Program-made: the position numbers and the translations under genes
Shown here: positions 25,595 through 34,477 of the stretch, one piece after another
Layout of the letters: each line of letters starts with the position of its first letter
Numbering within the stretch: the stretch's first letter is position 1
Assembly (NCBI RefSeq): GCF_017355165.1
Contig: NZ_JADILK010000039.1
Location: forward strand, 1-40,341
Direction of reading: 5' to 3'
Length of the DNA: 40,341 nt
Origin: Bacillus sp. SD075
GTDB taxonomy: Bacteria; Bacillota; Bacilli; Bacillales; DSM-1321
Notes under the pieces: model-generated
Databases searched by the model: none
The model's input: only the letters and a program-made list of their open reading frames with translations
Told to the model about the DNA's origin: nothing

Positions 25595-25997
25595 CATAGT
25601 GGGCCCTTAGTGCCCCAATCTCTTAACTTCAGGCGAACATTCAAAGGGGATTTCAAAAGGGGGTTTTTTATCTATAATACTTTTCATGGAATCTGGTGCA
25701 AGATGAAACCTCATCCAATTTTATCCGTATAAGATAATATAAGGATATATCAGTTAGGGAATAGCGGTGTAAAATGAATAAAAACAGGTTCTGTTAATTG
25801 GACTTATAGGATTCTCTTTCTTTCTAAAGCTTGATCATATCTCATTGTACGGTGAATAGTGATCGGGATAGGCGGAGGGCTGATAATGTGAATCAGTTCA
25901 GTCCAGTCCTGTTTTCTAGTTGTACTTCCCAAAGGTCAATAAGGAAAACGCTATCGCCAATATCTTTATTTCCGATATGGATGGAGTAGATTTAAAG
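25595..25997. other. Non-coding stretch after the IS remnant
   Basis: No gene, RNA or clear inverted end repeat is seen. A start-less frame near 25790-25860 reads as a hydrophobic segment (VLLIGLIGFSFFLKL) and may be debris from a lost membrane-protein gene. Confidence 0.3.
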
Positions 25998-26540
25998 ATG
26001 GGAAAAATGCATTTTAAGCGAAAATTAAAAATAGTACTTATGATTATTGGAACAGCATTAGGTTTCTATGTGTACTCGGCATTCTCTGAAAAATTGACAA
26101 AATCAACAGATTTGTCTGATGAATCCATCGGGGGATTTAAAGTTTTGGATAACATATCGAGTCCAGAATTTATTAGGGAATATGGAGAACCCATCGATCA
26201 AGATAATAATAATGCATATGATTATTATTATTGGAAAGGCGGGTTGAAAACGGCCTCTATCCATACAGAAGAGGATAAGGGGAAAATTATGCGGCTAATC
26301 ATTTCAAGTACGGACGACGATCTATTTGATAACTCCCTAGAAACAAGTGAAGGTATTAAATTAGGAAGTAAGAAAGAGGACGTTCTTTCTAAGTATGGAG
26401 ATCATTATTATAAAAGTTATGAACAGGGAGCGGATATTATCGGCTACGTTGACCATAAACGGAATATTACTTTAGAATTTTGGTGTGTTCAAGGTGGAAG
26501 GGTTGCGGAAATACGATTGGATGATGCAAAGGTCCTTTAA
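25998..26540 (+). CDS. Membrane-anchored hypothetical protein with two related modules
   Basis: About 180 residues: an N-terminal signal anchor (KIVLMIIGTALGFYVYSAF) and an extracytoplasmic region. Two segments look related: GGFKVLDNISSPEFIREYGEPID and GIKLGSKKEDVLSKYGDHYYK. Each has the pattern 'G-x-K-hydrophobic ... hydrophobic-x-x-x-YG' followed by beta strands. This resembles the DUF4309/SmpA-like repeats of Bacillus envelope proteins, but the family is not certain. The start is ambiguous: in-frame ATGs at 25920 (frame start), 25978, 25998 and 26007. No strong ribosome binding site decides; GGAG at 25983 slightly favours 25998. No operon partner. Confidence 0.6.
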   Translation: MGKMHFKRKLKIVLMIIGTALGFYVYSAFSEKLTKSTDLSDESIGGFKVLDNISSPEFIREYGEPIDQDNNNAYDYYYWKGGLKTASIHTEEDKGKIMRLIISSTDDDLFDNSLETSEGIKLGSKKEDVLSKYGDHYYKSYEQGADIIGYVDHKRNITLEFWCVQGGRVAEIRLDDAKVL

Positions 26541-26870
26541 TTTTTTTTCACGAGGGTCCTCGATTAAGGGGTTTGACCGTTTAGTCAATAAGAATGCGAT
26601 AAGATATAATGTTTATAAAAAATTCCATCCATCACTATATCATTTAACCAATCATATTTGTTGGGATATATGCATAATTTACTAGTGAAATTGATGATAC
26701 CCTGGTTCCTATATAGGATGTTCAGCATATGGTTTTATTCTATTAGTTTGCAATAAGTGTGTATCATGTTTTGCTATTTTAAAAGGGAATTAATTTCCGT
26801 TTTTTTTATAAGTTCATATTTAATGATATACGGTGCTGGGGCGTTTTATAGATCGGGAGGTGTAGGGGTT
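26541..26870. other. AT-rich intergenic stretch
   Basis: No convincing coding frame or structured RNA. A weak 5-bp hairpin (CGAGG/CCTCG) at 26551-26562 is the only symmetry I noticed. The promoter of the zinc-ribbon gene should lie here. Confidence 0.3.
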
Positions 26871-27074
26871 ATGAACGAAAAGGGTTGCATGAAATGTGGA
26901 AGCAACGATGCTGCTAAGAAGGATGTGGCTATGACCGGAACGGGATTGTCAAAAATGTTCGACGTCCAGAATAATCAATTTACGGTTGTTTATTGCAAGC
27001 AGTGCGGTTATTCGGAGTTTTATAATAAGCAATCATCTGCAGGCAGTAATCTACTGGATCTATTCTTTGGATGA
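26871..27074 (+). CDS. Zn-ribbon predicted nucleic-acid-binding protein
   Basis: 67 residues. Two CxxC knuckles, CMKCG near residue 6 and CKQCG near residue 44, form one zinc ribbon. The middle 'KKDVAMTGTGLSKMFDVQNNQFTVVYC' and the end 'SEFYNKQSSAGSNLLDLFFG' match the widespread small zinc-ribbon family annotated as predicted nucleic-acid-binding proteins. The function is unknown. The frame extends 38 codons upstream, but GGGAGGTG before ATG 26871 and the start of conservation fix the start. A terminator follows. Confidence 0.85.
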   Translation: MNEKGCMKCGSNDAAKKDVAMTGTGLSKMFDVQNNQFTVVYCKQCGYSEFYNKQSSAGSNLLDLFFG

Positions 27075-27086
27075 TCACTGCACGAA

Positions 27087-27126
27087 AAGAATCTCCTTTT
27101 GCATGAAGAGGGGATTCTTGTTTTTT
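27087..27126 (+). terminator. Terminator of the Zn-ribbon gene
   Basis: AAGAATCTCC pairs with GGGGATTCTT around a 13-base loop, followed by GTTTTTT. Confidence 0.8.
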
Positions 27127-27355
27127 CATAATGTCAGCCCATTACCCGATGAATGGGTCTTGAACGACTTATGAAAATTCCTTTGCGACGGATGAAAGGT
27201 CTTTAGAAGACTTCATGACCCATCCATTCTTCCGGGAAAGCAGGTGTGAATCAATGATTTCAGATCAAATGTGGACGAATATCACACTCGTGACGGCATG
27301 CCCGGGAAATGGTAGTATGAATGTAAAAAATGATAATTCCATGAGGGGAAATTAA

Positions 27356-28252
27356 ATGAATAAAATAGCACTTTTTCAACTTTCTCTAGCCATGACAATC
27401 TTTGGTTCTGTCGGTTTCTTTTCAGAACTATCAGGTCTTCCTGCATTGGAACTGGTTTTTGTTCGCTGCGTTTGTGCTGCCGTATTCTTATGTGCGGCAT
27501 GGATGATTACCGGACATTTCAAGAACGAAATATGGAATGGCAGAGAGGTAAGGCTCATCATTTTCTGTGCGGTGACCAACTTGTTAAACTGGATATTCCT
27601 CTTTAAATCTTTCGAACTGATATCCGTGACCATTGCCATTTCGCTCTACCATTTAGCCCCGATCATTGTACTCATTATAGGGAGCTTCATCTTTAGGGAG
27701 AAAATGACTTTATTCTCCATACTGGCCATTTCACTTTGCTTCATTGGCACATTATTCATTATGGGAACAGATGGATTCCAATCATCAACTCCTGAATGGG
27801 AAGGCATCATGTATGGAATCATTGCGGCATTTTTCTATGCGGCAACCATGCTTTTAGGAAAGAGCATTACAAAGACCAGTGTTTATGCGACCACTTTTCT
27901 GCAAATGTTCATTGGCTTTTTATTATTGATTCCTTTTGTCGATTTTTCAGTCTACACAATGCTAAAAGCTTCCGAATGGTTTTATACGGTACTTACTGGC
28001 ATCGTTCATACAGGTGTCGTGTATCTTCTATTCTTTAATAGCATTCGCCATTTGCCAACACATGTAGTATCTTTCATGATTTTTGTAGATCCGGCAGTTG
28101 CCATCCTTTTGGATATTCTGCTATCAGGATTTCAACCGGACAGAATTCAAATCTTGGGTATTTCATTGATATTCATTGGGGTGGTCTATTCACTTAAGAC
28201 GACAAGACCGACTGAAAATGATGTCATGCAGAAAAGGCCGCACACAATGTGA
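27356..28252 (+). CDS. EamA family transporter (DMT superfamily)
   Basis: 298 residues with ten predicted transmembrane helices in two EamA repeats (residues about 5-135 and 147-285). The first repeat ends 'SLYHLAPIIVLIIGSFIFREKMTL', the second 'FVDPAVAILLDILLSG'. Such proteins export small metabolites or amino acids; the substrate is unknown. ATG 27356 follows GAGGGGAAATTAA. Its last codons are part of the terminator shared with the convergent hydrolase gene. Confidence 0.9.
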   Translation: MNKIALFQLSLAMTIFGSVGFFSELSGLPALELVFVRCVCAAVFLCAAWMITGHFKNEIWNGREVRLIIFCAVTNLLNWIFLFKSFELISVTIAISLYHLAPIIVLIIGSFIFREKMTLFSILAISLCFIGTLFIMGTDGFQSSTPEWEGIMYGIIAAFFYAATMLLGKSITKTSVYATTFLQMFIGFLLLIPFVDFSVYTMLKASEWFYTVLTGIVHTGVVYLLFFNSIRHLPTHVVSFMIFVDPAVAILLDILLSGFQPDRIQILGISLIFIGVVYSLKTTRPTENDVMQKRPHTM

Positions 28253-28260
28253 GGCCTTTT
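28232..28260. terminator. Bidirectional terminator overlapping the EamA stop
   Basis: AAAAGGCC and GGCCTTTT enclose GCACA/TGTGA partial pairing. The stem starts before the stop codon at 28250-28252 and has T-rich ends on both strands. Confidence 0.8.
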
Positions 28261-28283
28261 CCCTGTTTGTTTTTTCTATTAAC

Positions 28284-29801
28284 CTATTGATTAAAATGAT
28301 AGACATCCCAAATGTCTGGGGTTTCTGATCCAATGTACCAAGCAGATACACCGCCTAGATGATTATGTTTCACCAGGTCAATCCGGAGCTTCATCGACTT
28401 TTTATCTTCTATCCATATTTGATGCTTTTTCCCTTTGGAAGTATACTCCACGTAATTTTGTGAGGTCTTTTTATCCCATACCTTTTTAAGCCCATGAGAT
28501 GAAATTATTTTGTTGACATCAGCCATGGTACGGTCATGACTTTTCACTTTATTGCTAGATAAATCGGTTACCCATTCTCTCGTATAAAATGGTACAGCCA
28601 ATATGATCTTATGAGCAGGTACTTCTTTCATTAAAAGCTTCGTTCCTTCTTTGATCCAAGGTAACGAAGAAACGGAACCGGCTACTGGGCTCCCTCCCCA
28701 ATGTTCATCATAACCCATTATGATTATATAATCTGCTATTTTGCCAAGTGCTTTCCTATCTAGACTTTTTGACCAAAAAGGGTCGTCATTTTCTCGGGTG
28801 ACATCCACAGATACTTTAATTTCATGTGGTTTTAGTGCCTTTTTTAGTTCGCCTACAAAAAGTACAAAGTCCTTCTTATTTTTTGGATCGATGTTTTCAA
28901 AATCTACATTTATCCCATCACTTTTAGTTTTAACAAGTGAATCACGTAAAGCTGAAACTAATTTCTGGCGTTTTTTTGTACTGCCTAGTACAGAACCAGT
29001 TAAAACAGGGTCAAATTGATTACCGATAAGTTGCCAAACTTGTTTTCCTTGTTTATGAGCGTTTTGGACGAATTTTGCATCTACAGAAACGGAAACATAG
29101 TTACCGGTATCCGCCAGTGTATAGGAACGAGGAGAAACTACATTTAAATTGGGCTGTTTAATTTGTTGGGTGTAGTTTTCTTTCGATCCATTATGCGTCC
29201 AGCCCATGACGATAGGTTTTTGCGCCTTTTTTTGAAGTTGAGATTTCTTTATCCATCCCTTTTTTCCGTTTAGCAATTGAACTTGGTAGTAATAATCCGG
29301 AATCTTCAATTTTTGGCCAACTTGAAGGGAAACCGTGCGCAAGTTATTTAATTTCGTCAAATCACTTGTGGTTACCTTATATTTAGAAGAAATATTCCAC
29401 AATGTATCGCCAGATACAACCTTATGTATCTTATATTTCTGGGGAATCTTCAGGCTTTGTCCAACAGTAATTTCGGAAGAAGTCAATTTATTTTCTTTTT
29501 GTAAGGCATCTACTGAAACTCCATATTGATTTGCTACTTTCCATAATGTGTTTCCAGACTTTACTTTATGAATAATGGGCCTCGCGGAATCCCCAACGAC
29601 AGAAGAGATGACGGGAAACTCCTCACCCTTTTTTAAGGTCTGTATTAAAGTGGAACTTAATTTAGGAGAACTAAAAACTTTTGTATTGTCCACTTTAACA
29701 GAACCTATGTAGGGGGTTTTACTTGATGTATGACCATTGGCTGGAAAGAGACACATACAAAGAAGGCTTAATATAATAAAACATCCAAAGAATTTTTTCA
29801 C
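28284..29801 (-). CDS. Secreted LysM-GH18 glycoside hydrolase
   Basis: About 505 residues. Signal peptide (KKFFGCFIILSLLCMCLFPANG), an SH3-like domain (about 30-70), two LysM repeats (77-120 and 124-168), a second SH3-like strand pair, then a GH18 domain (about 194-505). The GH18 catalytic motif DGINVDFE places the acid at Glu302. LysM-GH18 proteins of bacilli (SleL/YaaH, YdhD, YvbX types) hydrolyse spore cortex or cell-wall N-acetylglucosaminyl bonds. The frame extends 61 codons upstream, but the signal peptide argues for GTG 29801 with AAAGGGG upstream at a longish spacing. Single-gene unit. Confidence 0.88.
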   Translation of the reverse strand: MKKFFGCFIILSLLCMCLFPANGHTSSKTPYIGSVKVDNTKVFSSPKLSSTLIQTLKKGEEFPVISSVVGDSARPIIHKVKSGNTLWKVANQYGVSVDALQKENKLTSSEITVGQSLKIPQKYKIHKVVSGDTLWNISSKYKVTTSDLTKLNNLRTVSLQVGQKLKIPDYYYQVQLLNGKKGWIKKSQLQKKAQKPIVMGWTHNGSKENYTQQIKQPNLNVVSPRSYTLADTGNYVSVSVDAKFVQNAHKQGKQVWQLIGNQFDPVLTGSVLGSTKKRQKLVSALRDSLVKTKSDGINVDFENIDPKNKKDFVLFVGELKKALKPHEIKVSVDVTRENDDPFWSKSLDRKALGKIADYIIIMGYDEHWGGSPVAGSVSSLPWIKEGTKLLMKEVPAHKIILAVPFYTREWVTDLSSNKVKSHDRTMADVNKIISSHGLKKVWDKKTSQNYVEYTSKGKKHQIWIEDKKSMKLRIDLVKHNHLGGVSAWYIGSETPDIWDVYHFNQ

Positions 29802-30030
29802 AATTATTTTATTCCCCTTTGTAAAATATAACTTTACTAGTTTACTATGGAGAATAGCTATAAGACAGAGGTACATTGTGGAAAGGCCCGATATAGAAGA
29901 AAACAGGGATCTAAAAGGGTGGCTATTCTGCTGTTGCAGCAACACCCAGACTAAGGCAGGTCGAATTATTCCGTAGAATGACAATTAATTCGTTGGTTCC
30001 AGTCCATATATGGAGAAGGGGAGGCTTTAG

Positions 30031-30523
30031 ATGTCACATTGCATTAAAGTTTTATGATTTTAACGTATTGGGTAAATAAACAGACTTTCAACCGCTTAAA
30101 AGAGCTTCCAAAGGATGTTTTCCATCAAGAAGTTCAAACAAAATGTGTTTTCATGGATATCGAGTGTGATGGCCCATGTGTATCTTTCCGATCTAGGGTG
30201 TGGGAAGGTCTTGTCCGGTAAAAGCATGAACCATGAATTGATGTTGGTTGAACAACTGAAAGAACAAACAGGGTCAAAGGAATGAGCGGAAATGGAGGCT
30301 ATGTTTTTTGAGTTGTCCGAGCGATACGAATTTGTTGCTTTGCAAAAATGAAAATATGGATAAGCCTCTTATAATTGAGAATCCATCTGGCGTCCAAATG
30401 AAAATAAGTGCAGCCGAATCGGTATCCCATGTCGTGAATCATGGAACATATCACCGTGGCAATATCACAGCCATGTTACGTCAAATGGGTGATGATTCCA
30501 CGACGGATGATGATCTTTATTAA
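30031..30523 (+). pseudogene. DinB family protein, broken by several frameshifts
   Basis: ATG 30031 follows GGGGAGG and reads SHCIKV, then the protein continues in other frames as YDFNV, YWVNKQTFNRLKELPKDVFHQEVQT, VFSWISSVMAHVYLSDLG...LSGKSMNHELMLVEQLKEQTG, then MEAMFFELSERYEFV and MDKPLIIENPSGVQMKISAAESVSHVVNHGTYHRGNITAMLRQMG. Together these give a nearly complete four-helix DinB fold with the metal-binding His of 'VMAHVY' and the HGTYHRGN motif. At least three or four shifts separate the pieces. The end is shortened compared with intact relatives. Confidence 0.8.
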
Positions 30524-30784
30524 TTTTTAAAACTGTCTTACTTTCTCAAAAAAAAGACAGTCCTGTTCTTAGAATAAGGCTGCCTGTTATTTATGAAGAG
30601 AACGAAACCCTATACATCTGGACAGGTTGACCCATTTTTACTGGTTGGCCTTTTTACGTTTTCCGTTGAAAATGAATTGTACATGACATTTGTCATCTTC
30701 TAGTCATGACACCTGGTACTAATAATATCAGGTTGATTTCTTTATACTAAGGATAACGACAAATAAAGGAAGTGCAATTGAATA
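30524..30784. other. Regulatory region before the desaturase
   Basis: Holds a stem ACTGTCTT/AAGACAGT (30531-30561, perhaps a terminator of the lost dinB) and, further down, the DesR-like sites and a -10 box TATACT at 30743-30748. The -35 position (30720-30725, TAATAA) does not fit the consensus, as expected for an activator-dependent promoter. Confidence 0.45.
30683..30710 (+). promoter_or_regulatory. DesR-type activator binding sites
   Basis: ATGACATTTGTCAT (30683-30696) is a perfect 14-bp palindrome and GTCATGAC (30703-30710) a second one. With a start near 30755 they lie at about -72 to -45. This is where phosphorylated DesR binds in the B. subtilis des promoter, whose sites have the same TCATGACA/TGTCATGA theme. 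Confidence 0.65.
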
Positions 30785-31816
30785 ATGACCTTGCAAAATA
30801 CGAAGAACTTGAGAAAACAAATTGCTCCTTTTGAACAATCAACGACAAAGCAAAGTATATGGCAGATCGTCAATACCTTGGGTCCATTCATCATTTTATG
30901 GTACCTAGCCTATATAAGTCTTTCCGTTTCTTATTGGTTAACTTTAATTCCAGCCGTGCTTGCTGCTGGCTTCTTGACAAGAATATTCATTATTTTCCAT
31001 GATTGTACGCATCATTCATTTTTCAAAAGCCGCCGTGCGAATAGAGTAGTCGGGACGATCATGGGTGTTTTGACTTTATTCCCGTTTGATCAATGGGGGC
31101 ATGAGCATTCTGTGCATCACGCGACAAGCGGTAATTTGGATAAGCGGGGTACAGGTGATATTTGGACCCTTACGGTGGATGAATATTTGGCTGCACCGCT
31201 TAAACTTCGTTTTGCCTATCGTTTTTATCGTAATCCATTGGTTATGTTTGGCTTGGGTCCAATTTATGTATTCCTTTTTAAAAATAGATTTAACCGCAAG
31301 GGTGCTAGAAAGAAGGAAAAAATGAATACGTATCTGACGAATGTATTGATCGTCGTTTTAGCGGCATTGCTTTGCCTGGCAGTTGGCTGGCAGTCGTTCC
31401 TTCTGGTACAAGGTTCCATTTTCTTGATTTCCGGGTCAGTGGGCATTTGGTTGTTTTACGTCCAGCACACATTTGAGGACTCCTATTTCGAAGAAAATGA
31501 AGAGTGGGAATATGTATTAGCAGCAGTGGAAGGCAGTTCTTTTTATAAGCTTCCGAAACTGATGCAGTTCCTTACTGGTAATATCGGTTACCATCATGTT
31601 CACCATTTAAGTCCAAGGGTACCTAACTATAAATTGGAAATGGCTCATAATAATACGCAGCCTTTAAAGAACGTTCCAACGATTACTCTTGCGACAAGCT
31701 TGCGCTCACTCCGTTTCCGTTTATGGGATGAGGAATCCAAGAATTTTGTTGGGTTTAAAGACATAAAATATATAACGAAAAAAAGCGTTTCCGCTCAAGT
31801 GAAATCTGAACTGTAA
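30785..31816 (+). CDS. des: Membrane fatty acid desaturase
   Basis: 343 residues. Acyl-lipid desaturase that introduces a double bond into membrane phospholipid acyl chains, part of the cold response in bacilli. All three di-iron histidine boxes are present: HDCTH (72-76), HSVHH (108-112) and HHVHH (270-274). Hydrophobic helices flank them (about 30-70, 85-100, 183-225). Its promoter carries DesR-like sites. ATG 30785 follows AAAGGAAGTG. The next gene is a damaged desR. In B. subtilis the order is des-desK-desR, so the kinase gene is missing here. Confidence 0.93.
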   Translation: MTLQNTKNLRKQIAPFEQSTTKQSIWQIVNTLGPFIILWYLAYISLSVSYWLTLIPAVLAAGFLTRIFIIFHDCTHHSFFKSRRANRVVGTIMGVLTLFPFDQWGHEHSVHHATSGNLDKRGTGDIWTLTVDEYLAAPLKLRFAYRFYRNPLVMFGLGPIYVFLFKNRFNRKGARKKEKMNTYLTNVLIVVLAALLCLAVGWQSFLLVQGSIFLISGSVGIWLFYVQHTFEDSYFEENEEWEYVLAAVEGSSFYKLPKLMQFLTGNIGYHHVHHLSPRVPNYKLEMAHNNTQPLKNVPTITLATSLRSLRFRLWDEESKNFVGFKDIKYITKKSVSAQVKSEL

Positions 31817-31832
31817 CGTTCATGTATCTTTT

Positions 31833-31872
31833 AGACTCCCTTAATGATCCTTGGATTTGGGGGAGTCTTTGC
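31833..31872 (+). terminator. Weak terminator after des
   Basis: AGACTCCC pairs with GGGAGTCT across a loop of 20 bases, followed by TTGCTTC. The T run is poor, so read-through into the desR-like gene is possible. Confidence 0.5.
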
Positions 31873-31908
31873 TTCATATAAGGAACTCGATAAAGGAGAG
31901 AACTTAAA

Positions 31909-32454
31909 ATGATTCGAATTGTCATTGCAGAGAATCAGCAAATGCTTTTAGAGGCAATAAGTTCTCTACTCAATCTTGAAGAAGATATAGAAATCGTCGG
32001 GCAAGCCAGTAATGGAGAAGAAGCGATGGCGCTTGTACAGCAATTGCAGCCTGATGTTTGTATCATGGATATGGAGATGCCTGTAATGAGCGGACTTGAG
32101 GCTGCGGAATCTTTAATGTCATTTGAATGCAAAGTGGTCATTTTAACGACATTTCGAAGGACTGGTTATTTTCAACTCGCGTTAAAAGCTAATGTAAGTG
32201 GTTATTTATTGAAGGATAGCCCAGGTGAAGAGTTAGCCTGCTCGATTCGCAGCATAATGGATGGCAAGCGAATATACTCCCCAGAACTTATAGATGAGCC
32301 TTCCGGTAATAATGTCCGGGAAATGGGAGTGTTAGGGCTTTTAGCCGATGGTCAATCCAAAATTGAACCATCTGATCAGCAAAGCGATACAATAGGGACA
32401 GTAAGGAAATATTTTTCGACAATCAAGGATAAGATGAAGTTGCCCACTGGGTAG
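31909..32454 (+). CDS. DesR-like response regulator with eroded DNA-binding domain
   Basis: 181 residues against about 199 in B. subtilis DesR. The receiver domain is well kept: phospho-acceptor Asp54 (CIMDMEMP), Thr80/81 and Lys102 (LLKDSP). The acidic pair reads Glu8-Asn9 instead of Glu-Asp. In the LuxR-type output domain the scaffold residues VLGLLADGQS and IGTVRKYFSTIKDKM are recognisable. The segment between them, which should be the helix-turn-helix (KEIAxELxLSxGTVR), reads KIEPSDQQSDT. A few residues before it are deleted and the last 15-20 are missing. A working DNA-binding domain is unlikely, so this is a gene in decay or a stand-alone receiver. No desK is adjacent. AAGGAGAG precedes the ATG. 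Confidence 0.8.
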   Translation: MIRIVIAENQQMLLEAISSLLNLEEDIEIVGQASNGEEAMALVQQLQPDVCIMDMEMPVMSGLEAAESLMSFECKVVILTTFRRTGYFQLALKANVSGYLLKDSPGEELACSIRSIMDGKRIYSPELIDEPSGNNVREMGVLGLLADGQSKIEPSDQQSDTIGTVRKYFSTIKDKMKLPTG

Positions 32455-32474
32455 GAATTGTTTCTTAAATCCTG

Positions 32475-32503
32475 TTGACACGTTTTTTTAAATTGTGTAC
32501 GAT
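32475..32503 (+). promoter_or_regulatory. Promoter of the T-box-argS unit
   Basis: A consensus TTGACA (32475-32480), 17 bases, then TACGAT (32498-32503). It starts a leader of about 260 nt. Confidence 0.7.
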
Positions 32504-32524
32504 GGATTAAATTATAATATTGAA

Positions 32525-32760
32525 AATTCCGTGATGAAGAGAGTAGTTCATTTTGAAATGGAAAGCGAGTTAGGGATGGTGGAAGCCTAATGCAGGACAG
32601 ATGAATGAAGCGCACTTTGGAGAAATTTCTTGAAACGTTTAGTAGGGAACATCGGGGAGTCACCTCGTTAATAATGGAAAGTGGTCACAATTTGTGGCAA
32701 CTAGAGTGGTACCACGGGAATTCATGCTCTCGTCTCTTATTTAGAGACGGGGGCTTTTTT
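32525..32760 (+). promoter_or_regulatory. T-box leader (tRNA-Arg-sensing) of argS
   Basis: The T-box sequence AGAGTGGTACCACG lies at 32703-32716, followed by the terminator hairpin GCTCTCGTCTCT/AGAGACGGGGGC and six T residues (32726-32760). Upstream, the stem I features AGAGAGTAG and GGATGGTGGAAGCC (distal loop) are visible. The specifier is probably CGC, an arginine codon, at 32611-32613 (context TGAAG-CGC-A). Uncharged tRNA-Arg should stabilise the antiterminator and switch on argS. Confidence 0.87.
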
Positions 32761-32774
32761 GTTTAGGAGGGAAA

Positions 32775-34454
32775 ATGACGATGAATAAACCAATTGCAGA
32801 ATTGATTTCAACTGCTTTGAACAATGAAATGCCAGCAAGTGAAATAGAAAAATTAATGGAAAAGCCAAAATTGATGGAGTTAGGTGATGTCGCCTTTCCT
32901 TGCTTTACTCTTGCGAAAAAATTCAAAAAATCGCCTCAGGTGATTGCGTCTGAAATAGCCCAACAATTAAACAGTAAGTTGATCCAAGAAGTGAACGTAG
33001 TGGGTGGATATCTGAATATCTTCGTCAATCAACAAATGGTGACGGAAAACGTGCTGCAAACGATATTAAGGGAAAAGGATCAGTATGGTTCGATGAAGCC
33101 TGTACAGGAAAATGTCGTGATTGATTATTCCTCCCCGAATATTGCCAAGCCTTTTTCCATGGGGCACTTACGTTCAACGGTCATAGGGAATGCGCTGGCT
33201 AATATTGCCGAAAAAAATGGTTACAATGCCGTGCGTATCAATCATTTAGGAGATTGGGGCACGCAATTCGGTAAGTTGATTGTCGCGTATAAGCTGTGGG
33301 GAGACAAAGAGGCAATCGAAGCTTCGCCGATTGAGGAATTATTGAAAATCTATGTGAAGTTCCATGAAAGAGCTGAAACGAATGAATCGTTGAATGAACA
33401 AGCACGCGCAAGCTTCAAGTCGCTAGAAGATGGGGACGAGGAAGCACTGGCATTGTGGAAATGGTTCAGGGATGCGTCTCTAAAGGAATTTGGGGCGATT
33501 TATGATGTATTGGGCATCCGTTTTGATTCCTATGCCGGCGAAGCGTTTTACAATGACAAAATGGATACTGTGGTCGGGGAACTAAAAGAAAAAGGCTTAC
33601 TTACCTTATCCGAAGGTGCCTATGTCGTTCAATTGGAAGATATGCCTCCTTGTCTGATTACGAAAACGGATGGTGCGACACTTTATGCCACGCGTGATTT
33701 AGCTGCTGCCATGTATCGTAAAAAACAGTATGAGGCGAAGAAAACATTTTATGTTGTCGGAAACGAACAATCCCTGCACTTTAAGCAACTCTTTAACGTC
33801 ATTGGAAAAATGGGGTATGATTGGTCAAAAGATCTCCAGCATGTAGCATTTGGCATGATGTTAAAAGACGGTAAGAAAATGTCGACACGTAAAGGAAAAG
33901 TTGTGCTGCTTGCGGATGTATTGGCAGAGGCGATCGAAACTGCGAAGCGCAATATCGAAGAGAAAAACCAAGCGCTTGAACAGAAAGAGCTAGTTGCAAG
34001 ACAGGTTGGTGTCGGAGCGGTAATCTTTAATGATTTAAAAAATAACCGCATGAACGATATCGATTTTTCATTAGAGCAAATGATGAATTTTGAGGGAGAA
34101 ACGGGTCCATATGTACAATATACATTTGCGCGAATTTCCTCATTGCTTGAAAAAGGGGAATTTAAAGAGCTAGCCATCCAGTATGCCGCCTTAGGAGAAT
34201 ATGCGTGGTCAGTCATCCAGCTGCTGGAGCAATACCCGATCATTGTCCAAAAATCATTTGAACAAGCCGATCCATCACAAATCGCGAAATTCAGCTTGCA
34301 GTTATCGCGTGCATTCAATAAGTATTATGCACATACGAAAATATTAGTTGAAGATGAATGGAAACAAATGAAGCTCTCATTCGCTTTTTCCGTAGCGATT
34401 GTTTTAAAGGATGCGCTAAGTTTATTGGGAATTTCGGCGCCGAATAAAATGTAA
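32775..34454 (+). CDS. argS: Arginyl-tRNA synthetase
   Basis: 559 residues, class I aminoacyl-tRNA synthetase. An N-terminal Add1-like domain (1-90), the HIGH-type motif SPNIAKPFSMGHLRST (119-134), the KMSKS-equivalent KKMSTRKG (367-374) and a C-terminal DALR anticodon-binding domain (about 435-559) are present. The KPF-MGH-LRST form matches the ArgS group found in bacilli, which often carry two argS genes, one with a T-box. AGGAGG lies four bases before ATG 32775 and ten before ATG 32781, so the first or the third codon may be used. Single-gene unit with a hairpin after the stop. Confidence 0.95.
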   Translation: MTMNKPIAELISTALNNEMPASEIEKLMEKPKLMELGDVAFPCFTLAKKFKKSPQVIASEIAQQLNSKLIQEVNVVGGYLNIFVNQQMVTENVLQTILREKDQYGSMKPVQENVVIDYSSPNIAKPFSMGHLRSTVIGNALANIAEKNGYNAVRINHLGDWGTQFGKLIVAYKLWGDKEAIEASPIEELLKIYVKFHERAETNESLNEQARASFKSLEDGDEEALALWKWFRDASLKEFGAIYDVLGIRFDSYAGEAFYNDKMDTVVGELKEKGLLTLSEGAYVVQLEDMPPCLITKTDGATLYATRDLAAAMYRKKQYEAKKTFYVVGNEQSLHFKQLFNVIGKMGYDWSKDLQHVAFGMMLKDGKKMSTRKGKVVLLADVLAEAIETAKRNIEEKNQALEQKELVARQVGVGAVIFNDLKNNRMNDIDFSLEQMMNFEGETGPYVQYTFARISSLLEKGEFKELAIQYAALGEYAWSVIQLLEQYPIIVQKSFEQADPSQIAKFSLQLSRAFNKYYAHTKILVEDEWKQMKLSFAFSVAIVLKDALSLLGISAPNKM

Positions 34455-34477
34455 GTTTAAATATCCTTGCAAATACA

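Noticed and set aside
26485..26685. 66-codon plus-strand frame after the membrane-anchored protein
   Set aside because: It starts inside the preceding gene in another frame and has no ribosome binding site or recognisable motif.
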